Shown: piece after piece, positions 45,099 to 54,575 of the stretch | Layout of the letters: each line of letters opens with the position of its first letter | How positions within the stretch are numbered: position 1 is the first letter of the stretch | NCBI GenBank assembly: GCA_023434025.1 | Contig: JAEYTL010000054.1 | Span: 62,001-126,000, forward strand | DNA length: 64,000 nucleotides | Direction: 5' to 3' | DNA from: Bacteroidota bacterium | Lineage (GTDB): Bacteria; Bacteroidota; Bacteroidia; Flavobacteriales; Flavobacteriaceae | Position numbers and translations under genes: made by a program | Notes under the pieces: model-generated | Seen by the model: the letters and a program-made list of their open reading frames with translations, nothing else | The model's database searches: none | What the model was told of the DNA's origin: nothing

Positions 45099-46193
45099 AT
45101 GAAAGCAGGAATTGTAGGATTGCCCAACGTTGGAAAATCAACACTATTTAATTGTTTGTCAAATGCAAAAGCCCAGAGTGCGAACTTTCCGTTTTGTACG
45201 ATTGAACCCAATATTGGCGTTGTAAATGTTCCCGACCCGCGAATTGCCCGTTTGGAAGAGTTGGTAAAACCCGAACGTGTTCAAATGGCAACAGTTGATA
45301 TTGTGGACATTGCCGGATTGGTAAAAGGAGCCAGCAAAGGCGAAGGGTTAGGAAACCAGTTTTTAGGCAATATCAGAGAGTGTAACGCTATTATCCACGT
45401 GCTACGTTGTTTTGATAACGACAATATTGTTCATGTTGACGGAAACGTAAACCCGATTCGTGATAAAGAAACCATCGATATCGAATTGCAGTTAAAAGAC
45501 CTGGAAACGGTGGAAAAACGTCTTGAAAAAGTAAATCGTGCCGCCAAAACCGGGAATAAAGAAGCCCAGGCAGAACAAGCGTTGTTAAACCGTATCAAAG
45601 ATGCCTTGTTGCAGGCAAAATCGGCTCGTACGGTGGTGCCGCAAAATCAGGATGAAGAAGAGTTGATGAACGATTTTCAATTAATCACTTCCAAACCGGT
45701 ACTGTATGTGTGTAATGTGGATGAAGCTTCTGCCGTAAACGGAAACAAATATGTAGAGCAGGTGCGTGAATTGGTCAAAGACGAGCAGGCTGAAGTAATC
45801 GTACTTTCGGTAGGAGCAGAAGCCGATATTACCGAACTGGAAAGCTACGAAGAACGCCAGATGTTCCTACAGGATATGGGGCTAACCGAGCCGGGTTCGG
45901 CAGTGTTGATCCGTGCAGCATATAAATTATTGAAGCTACAAACCTATTTCACTGCCGGTGTAAAAGAAGTGCGTGCGTGGACCATCAACATTGGCGATAC
46001 GGCACCCAAAGCAGCCGGTGTGATTCACTCTGACTTTGAAAAAGGATTTATCCGTGCCGAAGTAATAGCTTTTGAAGATTATTCCAATTACGGTTCGGAA
46101 GCCAAAGTAAAAGAAGCCGGAAAATTACGTGTAGAAGGAAAAGAATATGTGGTGAAAGACGGGGATGTGATGCATTTTCGTTTTAATGTTTAA
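45099..46193 (+). CDS. ychF: Redox-regulated ATPase YchF
   Basis: Obg-family P-loop protein that prefers ATP, ribosome-associated, implicated in stress responses. G1 GLPNVGKST (residues 7-15), G3 DIAGLVKGASKGEGLGNQFL, and a C-terminal TGS domain (AGVIHSDFEKGFIRAEVIAF, ...VMHFRFNV). 364 residues, normal. The TAA is followed immediately by the 7-bp repeat array in the 3' untranslated region. Confidence 0.97.
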   Translation: MKAGIVGLPNVGKSTLFNCLSNAKAQSANFPFCTIEPNIGVVNVPDPRIARLEELVKPERVQMATVDIVDIAGLVKGASKGEGLGNQFLGNIRECNAIIHVLRCFDNDNIVHVDGNVNPIRDKETIDIELQLKDLETVEKRLEKVNRAAKTGNKEAQAEQALLNRIKDALLQAKSARTVVPQNQDEEELMNDFQLITSKPVLYVCNVDEASAVNGNKYVEQVRELVKDEQAEVIVLSVGAEADITELESYEERQMFLQDMGLTEPGSAVLIRAAYKLLKLQTYFTAGVKEVRAWTINIGDTAPKAAGVIHSDFEKGFIRAEVIAFEDYSNYGSEAKVKEAGKLRVEGKEYVVKDGDVMHFRFNV

Positions 46194-46326
46194 AGAAAAT
46201 AGAGAATAGAAAATAGAGAATAGAAAATAGAGAATAGAAAATAGAGAATAGAAAATAGAGAATAGAAAATAGAAAATAGAAAATAGAAAATAGAAAATAG
46301 AAAATAGAGAATAGAAGATAGAGAAT
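46194..46326. repeat. Heptamer tandem repeat array (19 units)
   Basis: Exactly 19 contiguous 7-base units, 133 bases, with unit AGAAAAT or AGAGAAT and one AGAAGAT. The first eleven units alternate A/G forms; a block of seven AGAAAAT then follows. It begins one base past the ychF stop codon and ends before the terminator at 46335. On the minus strand it reads as an FSIFYSL heptad, which produces long spurious frames. Confidence 0.97.
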
Positions 46327-46334
46327 AGAGGAGA

Positions 46335-46361
46335 CTGCTGAAGAAATTCAGTGGTTTTTTT
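46335..46361 (+). terminator. Probable terminator of ychF
   Basis: CTGCTGAA (46335-46342) / TTCAGTGG (46347-46354), GAAA loop, two G-T pairs, then T7. It lies beyond the heptamer array, so the array would be transcribed. Confidence 0.65.
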
Positions 46362-46538
46362 GTTTTCAACGCTTGTGTACAAACAACAGACAATGAATAA
46401 GTTGCTGATAATGTTATTCTGAATAAAATTTTTTAAAAAAGAATCTCTGTAACAGATAACTGAGCACTTTAACATCAATCTAACTTTTTACGGTACATTA
46501 ATTGTAACACTATTTATCAAAATTAATTAAATTGCTAA

Positions 46539-47507
46539 ATGATTTTCAAGTATATAACCTTTGTATTGCTATTTACTTTCAATTATGTTTCTGCACAACA
46601 AATTCATCCTGTTGATGCGAAAGTCTTGGCTTACCCAAAATCTTTTGCCGGCATCGATAAATTAGCCGAAAAGATACAATCCGATTTTACTACGGATTAT
46701 GATAAAGCCAGAGCCGTTTATGTCTGGATAGCCAATTCGGTGACTTATGATATGAAACTGGCTCAGAATCCCACGACTGATGTCATTAAATACGAATCCA
46801 AAGAACAGTTTGATAAAAAAGTGGAGGAACTAAGGCAAAAACGGATCAATCAGGCGTTCAGGAGCCGGAAAGGTGTTTGCCAGCATTTCACTGAATTGTA
46901 CCACGAAATTGCCGAAAGAGTTGGGTTGAAAGTACTGTCTGTTTCAGGTTTCGGGCGGGTTTCGCCCAGTCAGATCGGTGTTTCCTCAAAACCTGTAAAT
47001 CATACGTGGAATGCCGTTTTTGCGGATAATCGTTGGATTTTACTCGACGCTACCTGGGGCTCCGGTTATGCAGAATCGGGCACAACAAAATTCAGCAAAC
47101 GATACAGTGATTTTTATTTTGATACCCCCGAGCAACTCTTTTTTATGAAGCATTTTCCCGAAGACGGAAAATGGCTCAACAAAACATTAAACCGAAACTG
47201 GTTTGAGAACCTTCCGTTACACTATTTTCCGTTTCCCGAAAAAGGAATCGAGTTAATTGATAACAAAGGAATCATTGAAGCGGCCGACGGACAACCACTG
47301 CGTTTCAGGTTAAAAAACCTTAATCAGACCGAAAGCATAAGTTTTGAAGCAAATACAGATCAACGCATCCCGTTCAATCAACAAAGTATTGAGGATAACA
47401 TTACGGAGTTTCATATTATCTACAAAAAACAATATGGCAGGTACATTACAATTTATCTGGATGGTATTACGTTTGTAACTTATAAAATTCTTCCGAAAAG
47501 AAAATGA
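46539..47507 (+). CDS. Secreted transglutaminase-like protein
   Basis: 322 residues, signal peptide (1-20, cut after VSAQ). Transglutaminase/protease-like fold: Cys in RKGVCQHFTELYHEIAERVG, His in VNHTWNAVF and Asp in WILLDATWGSGY, forming the catalytic triad. The domain covers about residues 40-180; the rest is beta-rich. Related to KyphosIN-type peptidase/transglutaminase proteins of the periplasm. The stop overlaps the next start by 4 bases (ATGA). Confidence 0.9.
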   Translation: MIFKYITFVLLFTFNYVSAQQIHPVDAKVLAYPKSFAGIDKLAEKIQSDFTTDYDKARAVYVWIANSVTYDMKLAQNPTTDVIKYESKEQFDKKVEELRQKRINQAFRSRKGVCQHFTELYHEIAERVGLKVLSVSGFGRVSPSQIGVSSKPVNHTWNAVFADNRWILLDATWGSGYAESGTTKFSKRYSDFYFDTPEQLFFMKHFPEDGKWLNKTLNRNWFENLPLHYFPFPEKGIELIDNKGIIEAADGQPLRFRLKNLNQTESISFEANTDQRIPFNQQSIEDNITEFHIIYKKQYGRYITIYLDGITFVTYKILPKRK

Positions 47508-48175
47508 GCGTCATCAGATTCACTTTAAAATCAATTTTATTCCTATTGCTCTTCCTGATGCTTTATGTATTTATTGCTTTTATTCTTTCAGTTATTCCTG
47601 TTAATTCTGATCAAACAGATGAGGTTGATCAATATACCATTTACATCAAATCCAACGGCGTTCATACCGATTTGGTTTTACCGGTCAGAACCGATGTGAA
47701 AGACTGGTCTGAAAAAATTAAATTCGAACACATTAAATCCAAAGACAGCACGCATCGATTTATTGCTTTCGGATGGGGAGATAAAGGGTTTTATCTCGAT
47801 ACACCCGAATGGTCGGATTTAAAGTTCAGCACCGCTTTCAAAGCCGCTTTTCACCTTGGAACTTCGGCAATACATACCACTTTTTACAAACAAATAAATG
47901 AATCGGAAAACTGTGTAAGGATTGCTATCAGTAAAGAACAATATCAAAGACTAACTGCTTTTATAGAGGCCAGTTTTCAGTATGATCTCAACAGAAATCC
48001 CATTTTTATTGAGGCTGCAACCTATGGAAAAAATGACAGTTTTTATGAAGCTCAACGCACCTACAGTTTGTTTTATACCTGTAATACCTGGGCCAATCAA
48101 GCCCTGAAAAATGCGGGTTTAAAAGCAGCAGTTTGGACTCCCGCTGACAAAGGAATTTTTTACCACTATCAATAA
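47504..48175 (+). CDS. TIGR02117 family (DUF2459) protein
   Basis: 223 residues with one N-terminal membrane helix (about 8-30) and a periplasmic domain. The SNGVHTDLVLPV, FGWGDKGFYLDTPEW and TCNTWANQALKNAG stretches mark TIGR02117; the final Cys-Asn-Thr-Trp region may be a catalytic Cys. Proteins of this family are thought to be papain-like, unconfirmed. Coupled to the transglutaminase gene by an ATGA overlap. Confidence 0.85.
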   Translation: MSVIRFTLKSILFLLLFLMLYVFIAFILSVIPVNSDQTDEVDQYTIYIKSNGVHTDLVLPVRTDVKDWSEKIKFEHIKSKDSTHRFIAFGWGDKGFYLDTPEWSDLKFSTAFKAAFHLGTSAIHTTFYKQINESENCVRIAISKEQYQRLTAFIEASFQYDLNRNPIFIEAATYGKNDSFYEAQRTYSLFYTCNTWANQALKNAGLKAAVWTPADKGIFYHYQ

Positions 48176-48292
48176 CCGCCAACAGGTAGCAGACACCCTT
48201 ACCTGTCAATATGTTTCTTAATAACTTTAAACCACAATCCTTTTAAAATTTTGCTTAATCCGCTATATTAGCAGAAAATCCATATTTCCGCT

Positions 48293-50146
48293 ATGTCAGA
48301 GCAAAATCAATATACCGAAGACAATATCCGTTCACTCGATTGGAAAGAACACATCCGCATGCGACCCGGAATGTATATCGGGAAATTAGGCGATGGTTCT
48401 TCGCCCGATGACGGTATCTACATCTTACTCAAAGAGGTACTCGACAACTGTATCGATGAATTTGTAATGGGAGCCGGAAAAACTATCGAAGTAACTATCA
48501 AAGATAAGCTGGTCACCGTACGTGATTATGGTCGCGGAATTCCATTGGGAAAAGTAGTGGATGTGGTTTCCAAAATGAATACCGGTGGTAAATATGACTC
48601 CAAAGCCTTCAAAAAGTCGGTGGGTCTGAATGGAGTGGGTACCAAAGCCGTGAATGCGTTGTCTAATTATTTCCGGGTAGAATCGGTTCGGGATAACCAA
48701 CAAAAAGCTGCTGAATTTTCGGCAGGAAACCTGACCCTGGAAGAAGAGGTGCAGGATTCAACCAAACGACGGGGTACAAAAGTGGCGTTCGTGGCAGATG
48801 AAACCATTTTTAAAAATTACAAATACCGCAATGAGTACATCGTTAAGATGCTCAAAAACTATTGTTACCTCAATACGGGGTTAACGATTTACTACAATGG
48901 TGAAAAATTTTATTCCGATTACGGATTAAAAGATTTACTGGAAGAAAACATTCATCAGGAAGACATGGTCTATCCGATTATTCACCTTTCCGGAGATGAT
49001 ATCGAAATTGCCATTACACACAGTAAATCGCAGTATTCCGAAGAATACCATTCTTTTGTAAACGGTCAGAATACCACACAAGGCGGTACGCATTTGAATG
49101 CTTTTAGGGAATCAGTCGTTAAAACCATCCGTGATTTTTACAACAAAGGTTTTGAAGCGTCTGATATCAGAAAATCAATTGTTTCTGCCGTTTCCGTAAA
49201 AGTAGAAGAGCCGGTTTTTGAATCGCAGACCAAAACCAAATTAGGCTCCACCGATATTGGTCCGAACGGCCCTACGGTGCGTACATTTGTAAACGACTTT
49301 ATTTCAACCAAACTCGATAATTTTTTACATAAGAATCCGGATGTTGCCGAAGCTTTGTTAAAGAAAATCCTTCAGGCCGAACGGGAACGAAAAGAACTTT
49401 CAGGCATTCGAAAATTGGCCAAAGAGAGAGCCAAAAAGGCCAGTTTGCACAACAAAAAACTACGGGATTGCAGGGTACATTTAACCGACTCTAAAAATCC
49501 AAGAAGCTTGGAAAGTACATTGTTTATTACCGAGGGAGATTCGGCTTCGGGATCCATTACCAAGTCGCGTGATGTGAATACGCAAGCTGTGTTCAGCTTA
49601 CGGGGAAAACCTTTGAATTCGTATGGAATGACTAAGAAAATTGTATATGAAAATGAAGAGTTTAACCTGTTGCAGGCTGCCTTAGACATTGAAGAAGATT
49701 ATGACAATTTACGTTATAACAACATCGTTATTGCTACCGATGCCGATGTGGACGGTATGCATATTCGTTTGTTGCTCATTACGTTTTTCCTGCAATTCTT
49801 TCCGGAACTAATCAAAGAAGGGCATTTGTATATTTTGCAGACACCTTTGTTCCGCGTGCGAAATAAAAAAGAAACCATTTATTGCTACAGCGAAGAAGAA
49901 CGGGTAAATGCCATAGAAAAACTGAAACCCAAACCCGAAATTACCCGATTCAAAGGATTGGGAGAAATTTCACCGGATGAATTTAAACATTTTATCGGAG
50001 AAGACATTCGCCTGGATCCGGTGATGTTGGATAAAGCCACGCCTATTGAAACACTGTTGGAATTTTATATGGGTAAAAATACACCGGACAGACAGGAGTT
50101 TATTATTAATAACCTGAAGGTGGAATTGGATACGATTGAGAAGTAA
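48293..50146 (+). CDS. parE: DNA topoisomerase IV subunit B
   Basis: ATPase subunit of type IIA topoisomerase, 617 residues. GHKL motifs [22 protein letters not shown] and [21 protein letters not shown] motifs [10 protein letters not shown] and [22 protein letters not shown]-like RFKGLGEI. It is of the ParE/GyrB superfamily; ParE is favoured since a parC-like partner lies downstream. The pair is separated by a 564-base insertion carrying a GxxExxY gene. Confidence 0.93.
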   Translation: MSEQNQYTEDNIRSLDWKEHIRMRPGMYIGKLGDGSSPDDGIYILLKEVLDNCIDEFVMGAGKTIEVTIKDKLVTVRDYGRGIPLGKVVDVVSKMNTGGKYDSKAFKKSVGLNGVGTKAVNALSNYFRVESVRDNQQKAAEFSAGNLTLEEEVQDSTKRRGTKVAFVADETIFKNYKYRNEYIVKMLKNYCYLNTGLTIYYNGEKFYSDYGLKDLLEENIHQEDMVYPIIHLSGDDIEIAITHSKSQYSEEYHSFVNGQNTTQGGTHLNAFRESVVKTIRDFYNKGFEASDIRKSIVSAVSVKVEEPVFESQTKTKLGSTDIGPNGPTVRTFVNDFISTKLDNFLHKNPDVAEALLKKILQAERERKELSGIRKLAKERAKKASLHNKKLRDCRVHLTDSKNPRSLESTLFITEGDSASGSITKSRDVNTQAVFSLRGKPLNSYGMTKKIVYENEEFNLLQAALDIEEDYDNLRYNNIVIATDADVDGMHIRLLLITFFLQFFPELIKEGHLYILQTPLFRVRNKKETIYCYSEEERVNAIEKLKPKPEITRFKGLGEISPDEFKHFIGEDIRLDPVMLDKATPIETLLEFYMGKNTPDRQEFIINNLKVELDTIEK

Positions 50147-50154
50147 GTTTCCGG

Positions 50155-50194
50155 AGCACAAAGTATCACAATGTTTGACACGAAGTTACACAAA
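50155..50194. repeat. Left imperfect terminal inverted repeat around the GxxExxY gene
   Basis: 40 bases beginning AGCACAAAGTATCACAATG, 9 bases past the parE stop. Matches the reverse complement of 50656-50695 at about 32 of 41 aligned positions (first 10 identical). Confidence 0.7.
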
Positions 50195-50222
50195 ATAGTA
50201 AAACATTGTACTTTAAACAAAT

Positions 50223-50597
50223 ATGAAAGAGGAAAATGAAATAAGCCGAATTGTTTTGGATTGTGCTTATAAAGTACATTCCAAGTTGGGGTCAGGTTTG
50301 CTGGAAAAAGTTTATAGAGAATGTTTAGCATATGAACTAGAAAAGTATGGGCTTGAAGTTAAACAAGAAAAAAGTTTTCCGGTGTTTTATGAAGAAATAA
50401 GAATGGATTGCGGCTATAGAGTTGATTTGATTATTAACAATAAAGTAATTGTTGAATTAAAAGTAGTTGAAGATTTTACAATTGAACATGTTGCTCAATG
50501 TTTAACCTATATGCGGCTTTCAAATTGTAAATTAGGTTTGTTGTTGAATTTTTATAAGAAATCATTAAAAGACGGTATCAAAAGATTAATCATATAA
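50223..50597 (+). CDS. GxxExxY protein (PD-(D/E)XK-like nuclease family)
   Basis: 124 residues. The name-giving motif is G25-L-L-E28-K-V-Y31, followed by the PD-(D/E)XK-like core DLI (Asp68) ... E78-L-K80 in the strand VIVELKVV, and the C-terminal GLLLNF. Families PF13366/TIGR04256 are common in Bacteroidota, often in several copies, with no known activity. It splits parE from parC and lies between inverted repeats, which suggests acquisition as a small mobile cassette. No promoter of its own is clear. Confidence 0.88.
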   Translation: MKEENEISRIVLDCAYKVHSKLGSGLLEKVYRECLAYELEKYGLEVKQEKSFPVFYEEIRMDCGYRVDLIINNKVIVELKVVEDFTIEHVAQCLTYMRLSNCKLGLLLNFYKKSLKDGIKRLII

Positions 50598-50599
50598 AA

Positions 50600-50633
50600 T
50601 TGTGCATAACTCAGCGGAACGTCTTGTGCATAA
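50600..50633 (+). repeat. Short direct repeat after the GxxExxY gene
   Basis: TTGTGCATAA occurs at 50600-50609 and again at 50624-50633, starts 24 bases apart. Possible remnant of an insertion or slippage. Confidence 0.5.
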
Positions 50634-50655
50634 AATATAAATGATTAATCAACCA

Positions 50656-50695
50656 TTGTGATACATCGTGCTAAAACTTAGTGAAACTTTGTGCT
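50656..50695. repeat. Right imperfect terminal inverted repeat around the GxxExxY gene
   Basis: Reverse complement begins AGCACAAAGTTTCACTAAG and pairs with 50155-50194. It lies 15 bases before the parC ATG, within its leader. Confidence 0.7.
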
Positions 50696-50710
50696 ACAAA
50701 TAAATAATAA

Positions 50711-53410
50711 ATGAACGAAGACGAAGAAAACATCATCCCGAACGATGATAATGAAAACCTAAACGACGCCACTCCTCAGGAAGGTTTTGACGACGTTCGT
50801 ATGTCCGGCGGAAAGAATTTTTACGAGAACAACGAGAACCCTGAAGATACCATTACCAAAGTAACCGGAATGTATAAGGACTGGTTTTTGGATTATGCAT
50901 CGTATGTTATTTTGGAGCGGGCTGTTCCGGCTATTGAAGACGGTTTTAAACCCGTTCAACGCCGTATTATGCACTCCATGAAAGAACTCGATGACGGGCG
51001 TTACAACAAAGTGGCCAATATCGTCGGACATACCATGCAATACCATCCGCATGGTGATGCGAGTATCGGGGATGCCATGGTGCAAATCGGTCAGAAAGAC
51101 CTGCTGATCGATATGCAGGGGAACTGGGGAAATATCCTTACGGGCGATGGTGCGGCAGCTTCCCGTTACATTGAGGCTCGTTTATCTAAACTGGCTCAGG
51201 ATATTCTTTTTTCACCCAAAATTACCGAATGGGGATTGTCGTATGACGGTCGTCGGGCAGAACCGATTAACCTTCCGGTAAAGTTTCCGTTGTTGCTGGC
51301 CCAGGGTGCCGAAGGAATTGCCGTGGGACTTTCCACGAAAGTGTTGCCACACAATTTCAATGAACTGATTGATTGTTCGATTAAGGTTCTGAAAAACAAA
51401 CCGTTCACCTTATATCCCGATTTTCCAACAGCCGGAATTGCCGATGTTTCCAATTACAATGACGGGATGCGGGGCGGTCGTGTACGGGTACGTGCCAAAA
51501 TTTCGCAGTTGGACAAACAAACTCTGGTGATTACACAAATCCCGTTTTCTACCAATACCGGTACGTTAATCGACAGTATTCTGAAAGCTAACGAAAAAGG
51601 GAAAATTAAAATTAAAAAGATTGAAGACAATACCGCAGCCGAAGTTGAAATACTGATTCATCTTCCGCCGGGCGTTTCTCCGGATAAGACCATCGATGCG
51701 TTGTACGCCTTCACGGCATGTGAAACTTCGGTGGCACCGCTGGGTTGTGTGATTGAAAATCATAAACCGTTGTTTATCGGGGTTTCGGATATGTTGAAAA
51801 TTTCAACACATCGTACGGTTGACTTGCTGAAGCGGGAACTGGAAATTCAGTTGGAAGAACTCGAAAATAAATGGCATTTTTCAACCCTGGAAAAGATCTT
51901 TATCCGGGAGGAAATGTATATCGATTTTAAACTGTATAGCGACAGGGAATCGTTGTATGCCTATATGTATGACCGTTTTGAGCCGTTTAAAAAGCAACTG
52001 GTCCGTGAAATCAATGATGATGATCTGCAGAAATTAACACAGATTCCTATGATCCGTATCACACGTTTCGACTCCGATAAAGCAGATGAAGCCATTGCGA
52101 AACTGGAAGCCGAAATGGAGCAGGTGAAACATCATTTGGCGAACATCATTGATTATACGGTTGATTTCTTTACCAAGCTTAAGGAAAAATACGGAAAGGG
52201 AAGGGAGCGTCAGACCGAATTGCGGAGTTTTGATACGATTGAAGCGACGAAAGTCGTGTTGCGTAATACCAAATTATACGTAAGCAAGGAAGAAGGTTTC
52301 ATTGGAACCGGACTCAAAAAGGACGAGTATGTGGCGGATTGTTCGGATATTGATGATGTGATTGTTTTTCTTCGGGACGGAAAAATGATGGTGACCAAAG
52401 TGGATGATAAGAAATTCATCGGAAAAGATATTATCCATGTGGCCGTTTTTGATAAAAATGACAAACGGACCATTTATAACATGATGTATCGCGATGGAAA
52501 AAATGGTTCTACCTTTATCAAACGATTCAATGTTTCCGGGGTAACCAGAGATAAATTCTATGATTTAACACAAGAAAAACCGGGCTCGATGGTGTCTTAT
52601 TTTTCCGCTAATCCGAATGGAGAGGCAGAGGTGGTGACGATTTTGTTACGCCAGGTAGGAAGTGTGAAAAAGCTGAAATGGGATGTCGATTTTGCGGATA
52701 TTGCCATCAAAGGCAGAGCTTCCCGCGGAAACACGGTGACCAAATATCCGATTAAGAAAATTGAGTTAAAAGAAAAAGGAATCTCTACGTTACGTCCCAG
52801 AAAAGTATGGTTTGACGACACGGTACAACGTTTGAATGTAGATGGAAGAGGAGAGCTGCTGGGAGAGTTCCGACCCAATGACCGTTTGCTGATCATCAAC
52901 CAATCCGGAAAACTGAAAACCATTATTCCGGAATTGACTACTCATTTTGATGAAGATATGGTGGTCCTGGAAAAATGGAATCCTAAGAAACCGATTTCTG
53001 CCATTTATTATGATGGAGAAAAAGATCGTTATTATGTAAAACGTTTTCTGGTGGAAAATGAGAACAAGGAGGAGATCTTTATTTCCGAACATGAGAAATC
53101 TCATTTAGAAATAGTATCCACGGATTGGCGTCCCGTTGCCGAAGTTATTTTTGCCAAAGTAAAAGGAGTTCAGAAAGACAATCAGGTGATTGACCTGGAA
53201 CAGTTTATTACGGTAAAAGGAATTAAAGCGTTAGGAAATCAGCTGACAACGGACAAAGTGAAGCAAATCAATTTATTGGAATCCCTTCCGTTTGAAGAAC
53301 CGGAGGAAGAAGCACCGGAAGAAATGGAAGTTTCCGGCGAGGACAATGTTTCTGACAACGTTCAGACCGAATTGGATGATGACGGTCAGATTACGTTGAG
53401 TCTGGAATAA
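50711..53410 (+). CDS. parC: DNA topoisomerase IV subunit A
   Basis: DNA breakage-reunion subunit, 899 residues. Catalytic Tyr153 in ASRYIEARLSK with the preceding DGFKPVQRRIMHSM (residues 77-90) and QYHPHGDASIGD. The C-terminal pinwheel repeats (from about 560) include KVDDKKFIGKDIIHVAVF and GRASRGNTVTKYPIKKIELK. The acidic tail after about 855 resembles other bacteroidete ParC proteins. Between parE and parC lies the GxxExxY cassette, so its promoter may have changed. Followed by a perfect terminator. Confidence 0.95.
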   Translation: MNEDEENIIPNDDNENLNDATPQEGFDDVRMSGGKNFYENNENPEDTITKVTGMYKDWFLDYASYVILERAVPAIEDGFKPVQRRIMHSMKELDDGRYNKVANIVGHTMQYHPHGDASIGDAMVQIGQKDLLIDMQGNWGNILTGDGAAASRYIEARLSKLAQDILFSPKITEWGLSYDGRRAEPINLPVKFPLLLAQGAEGIAVGLSTKVLPHNFNELIDCSIKVLKNKPFTLYPDFPTAGIADVSNYNDGMRGGRVRVRAKISQLDKQTLVITQIPFSTNTGTLIDSILKANEKGKIKIKKIEDNTAAEVEILIHLPPGVSPDKTIDALYAFTACETSVAPLGCVIENHKPLFIGVSDMLKISTHRTVDLLKRELEIQLEELENKWHFSTLEKIFIREEMYIDFKLYSDRESLYAYMYDRFEPFKKQLVREINDDDLQKLTQIPMIRITRFDSDKADEAIAKLEAEMEQVKHHLANIIDYTVDFFTKLKEKYGKGRERQTELRSFDTIEATKVVLRNTKLYVSKEEGFIGTGLKKDEYVADCSDIDDVIVFLRDGKMMVTKVDDKKFIGKDIIHVAVFDKNDKRTIYNMMYRDGKNGSTFIKRFNVSGVTRDKFYDLTQEKPGSMVSYFSANPNGEAEVVTILLRQVGSVKKLKWDVDFADIAIKGRASRGNTVTKYPIKKIELKEKGISTLRPRKVWFDDTVQRLNVDGRGELLGEFRPNDRLLIINQSGKLKTIIPELTTHFDEDMVVLEKWNPKKPISAIYYDGEKDRYYVKRFLVENENKEEIFISEHEKSHLEIVSTDWRPVAEVIFAKVKGVQKDNQVIDLEQFITVKGIKALGNQLTTDKVKQINLLESLPFEEPEEEAPEEMEVSGEDNVSDNVQTELDDDGQITLSLE

Positions 53411-53440
53411 AAAATATAGCAACGGTTTCAACTGTAGAAA

Positions 53441-53472
53441 AAAAGTTCGCAATAGATATATTGCGAACTTTT
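53441..53472. terminator. Bidirectional terminator after parC
   Basis: 14-base perfect arms AAAAGTTCGCAATA (53441-53454) / TATTGCGAACTTTT (53459-53472), GATA loop, A-run before and T-rich after. Serves parC and the convergent DUF4252 gene. Confidence 0.88.
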
Positions 53473-53495
53473 TATGTAGTTAGGAATTAAAACAA

Positions 53496-53933
53496 TTAAC
53501 TCAACGAAAGCTGAAAGATAACCGATTCGTTTTCACCGGAACCTTCCACAAACATGATGAGTTCTGAAATCTCATCATTCTTACCGCTTTTCATCAGGAA
53601 TTCTACTTCTTTTCCACCATCGTTAATTCGCACCAATTCTTCAAATTCTTTTGATTTACGATATTTTCCGGCAATAGATTTCATTTCATTCCGTTGGGTA
53701 TTTCCGGTAGAAGTGTACATCTTGAATGTTTTTATACGGTTGATAAAATCCATTACCTTTTTGTCTTCGGCAGTTAAATTTTTTTTATCGGACACTTTAC
53801 CAACAAGTGAAAATAATCCTTTGCTGACTACAATTTTAGTTACGTTTTCATCTTTGTCTAATTTTTCAAAAGATTGTGCCTGAGCTGATAAGGCAGTAAA
53901 AGCAAAGCAAGCCGCTACCATTAAATTTTTCAT
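53496..53933 (-). CDS. DUF4252 domain secreted protein
   Basis: About 145 residues from ATG 53933 (MKNLMVAACFAFTALSAQAQ signal; the longer frame adds 19 unrelated residues). Mature domain FEKLDKDENVTKIVVSKGLFSLVG, FMKMYTSTGN-like FKMYTSTGNT and VEFLMKSGKNDEISELIMFV. DUF4252 genes sit with ECF sigma genes in flavobacteria. Last gene of a four-gene minus-strand group: hydrolase, sigma factor, membrane protein, DUF4252. Confidence 0.82.
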   Translation of the reverse strand: MKNLMVAACFAFTALSAQAQSFEKLDKDENVTKIVVSKGLFSLVGKVSDKKNLTAEDKKVMDFINRIKTFKMYTSTGNTQRNEMKSIAGKYRKSKEFEELVRINDGGKEVEFLMKSGKNDEISELIMFVEGSGENESVIFQLSLS

Positions 53934-54005
53934 AATGAGTTGTTTTTTGATTAATAAAAGAAAGACGATTGAATTTCTTTTTTGTAACAAACCCTTAAAA
54001 AAAAA

Positions 54006-54575
54006 TTAATTTATTTGATTTAAAAGCTTCAGAATTTTCATTTCTTTATTGATCTGTCTGATTAAAAAATACCCGAAAACCAGAAAGAAACCATATCCGC
54101 TGATGAGACAATACAAATAAAACCCGGAACTGAAATTAGCTTTAAAGGATGGCAAGAGTAAAGTGAATCCGATAAAATAGCTGACATAAATGATCGGGGT
54201 AAGCAGGTAATGAATCTTTTTACGCCAGTGATAAAATCTTTTTACTTTATCCGTATAATGCAAAACAGTTAGATCAGGTTTAATGGATTGTAATTTTCTG
54301 GCACTGTGCATTTCTAAAGCAATTCGGGTTATCAGCATGCCAATCATGATGCTAAGACCCGGTGTCAAAGCATTCCATTGATGAGCATTTATCCAAAAAA
54401 AGTAAAACAATAAAATCAGCACGGTTACCGAAATAATTCCGACGGTCCAATAGTGATTCTGTTTTAATGTTTTGGCATGTTTTTCAGCTTTGGCAATTAT
54501 TTCCGGGCTGTTTATAAGGTTTTTTGCATCAGTTTGCAAATTCCAGATCTCCTGTATTTTGTTAAATTCTGTCAT
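54006..54575 (-). CDS. Membrane protein, candidate anti-sigma partner
   Basis: 189 residues from ATG 54575 (overlaps the sigma gene's TGA as ATGA; the longer start at 54587 is less likely). N-terminal 45 residues are cytoplasmic and helical (EIWNLQTDAKNLINSPEIIAKA), then four membrane helices (about 45-63, 70-88, 120-143, 150-168). Cotranscription with the ECF sigma gene and N-terminal cytoplasmic helix suit a membrane anti-sigma factor, but no zinc or anti-sigma motif is seen. Inference only. Confidence 0.65.
   Translation of the reverse strand: MTEFNKIQEIWNLQTDAKNLINSPEIIAKAEKHAKTLKQNHYWTVGIISVTVLILLFYFFWINAHQWNALTPGLSIMIGMLITRIALEMHSARKLQSIKPDLTVLHYTDKVKRFYHWRKKIHYLLTPIIYVSYFIGFTLLLPSFKANFSSGFYLYCLISGYGFFLVFGYFLIRQINKEMKILKLLNQIN

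Noticed and set aside
46194..46326. CRISPR array
   Set aside because: Units are only 7 bases and contiguous without spacers; no cas genes nearby.
46125..46478. Minus-strand open frames of 117 and 67 codons across the heptamer array
   Set aside because: They are made by reading the 7-bp repeat and give monotonous FSIFYSL-type peptides; no start context and they overlap ychF.
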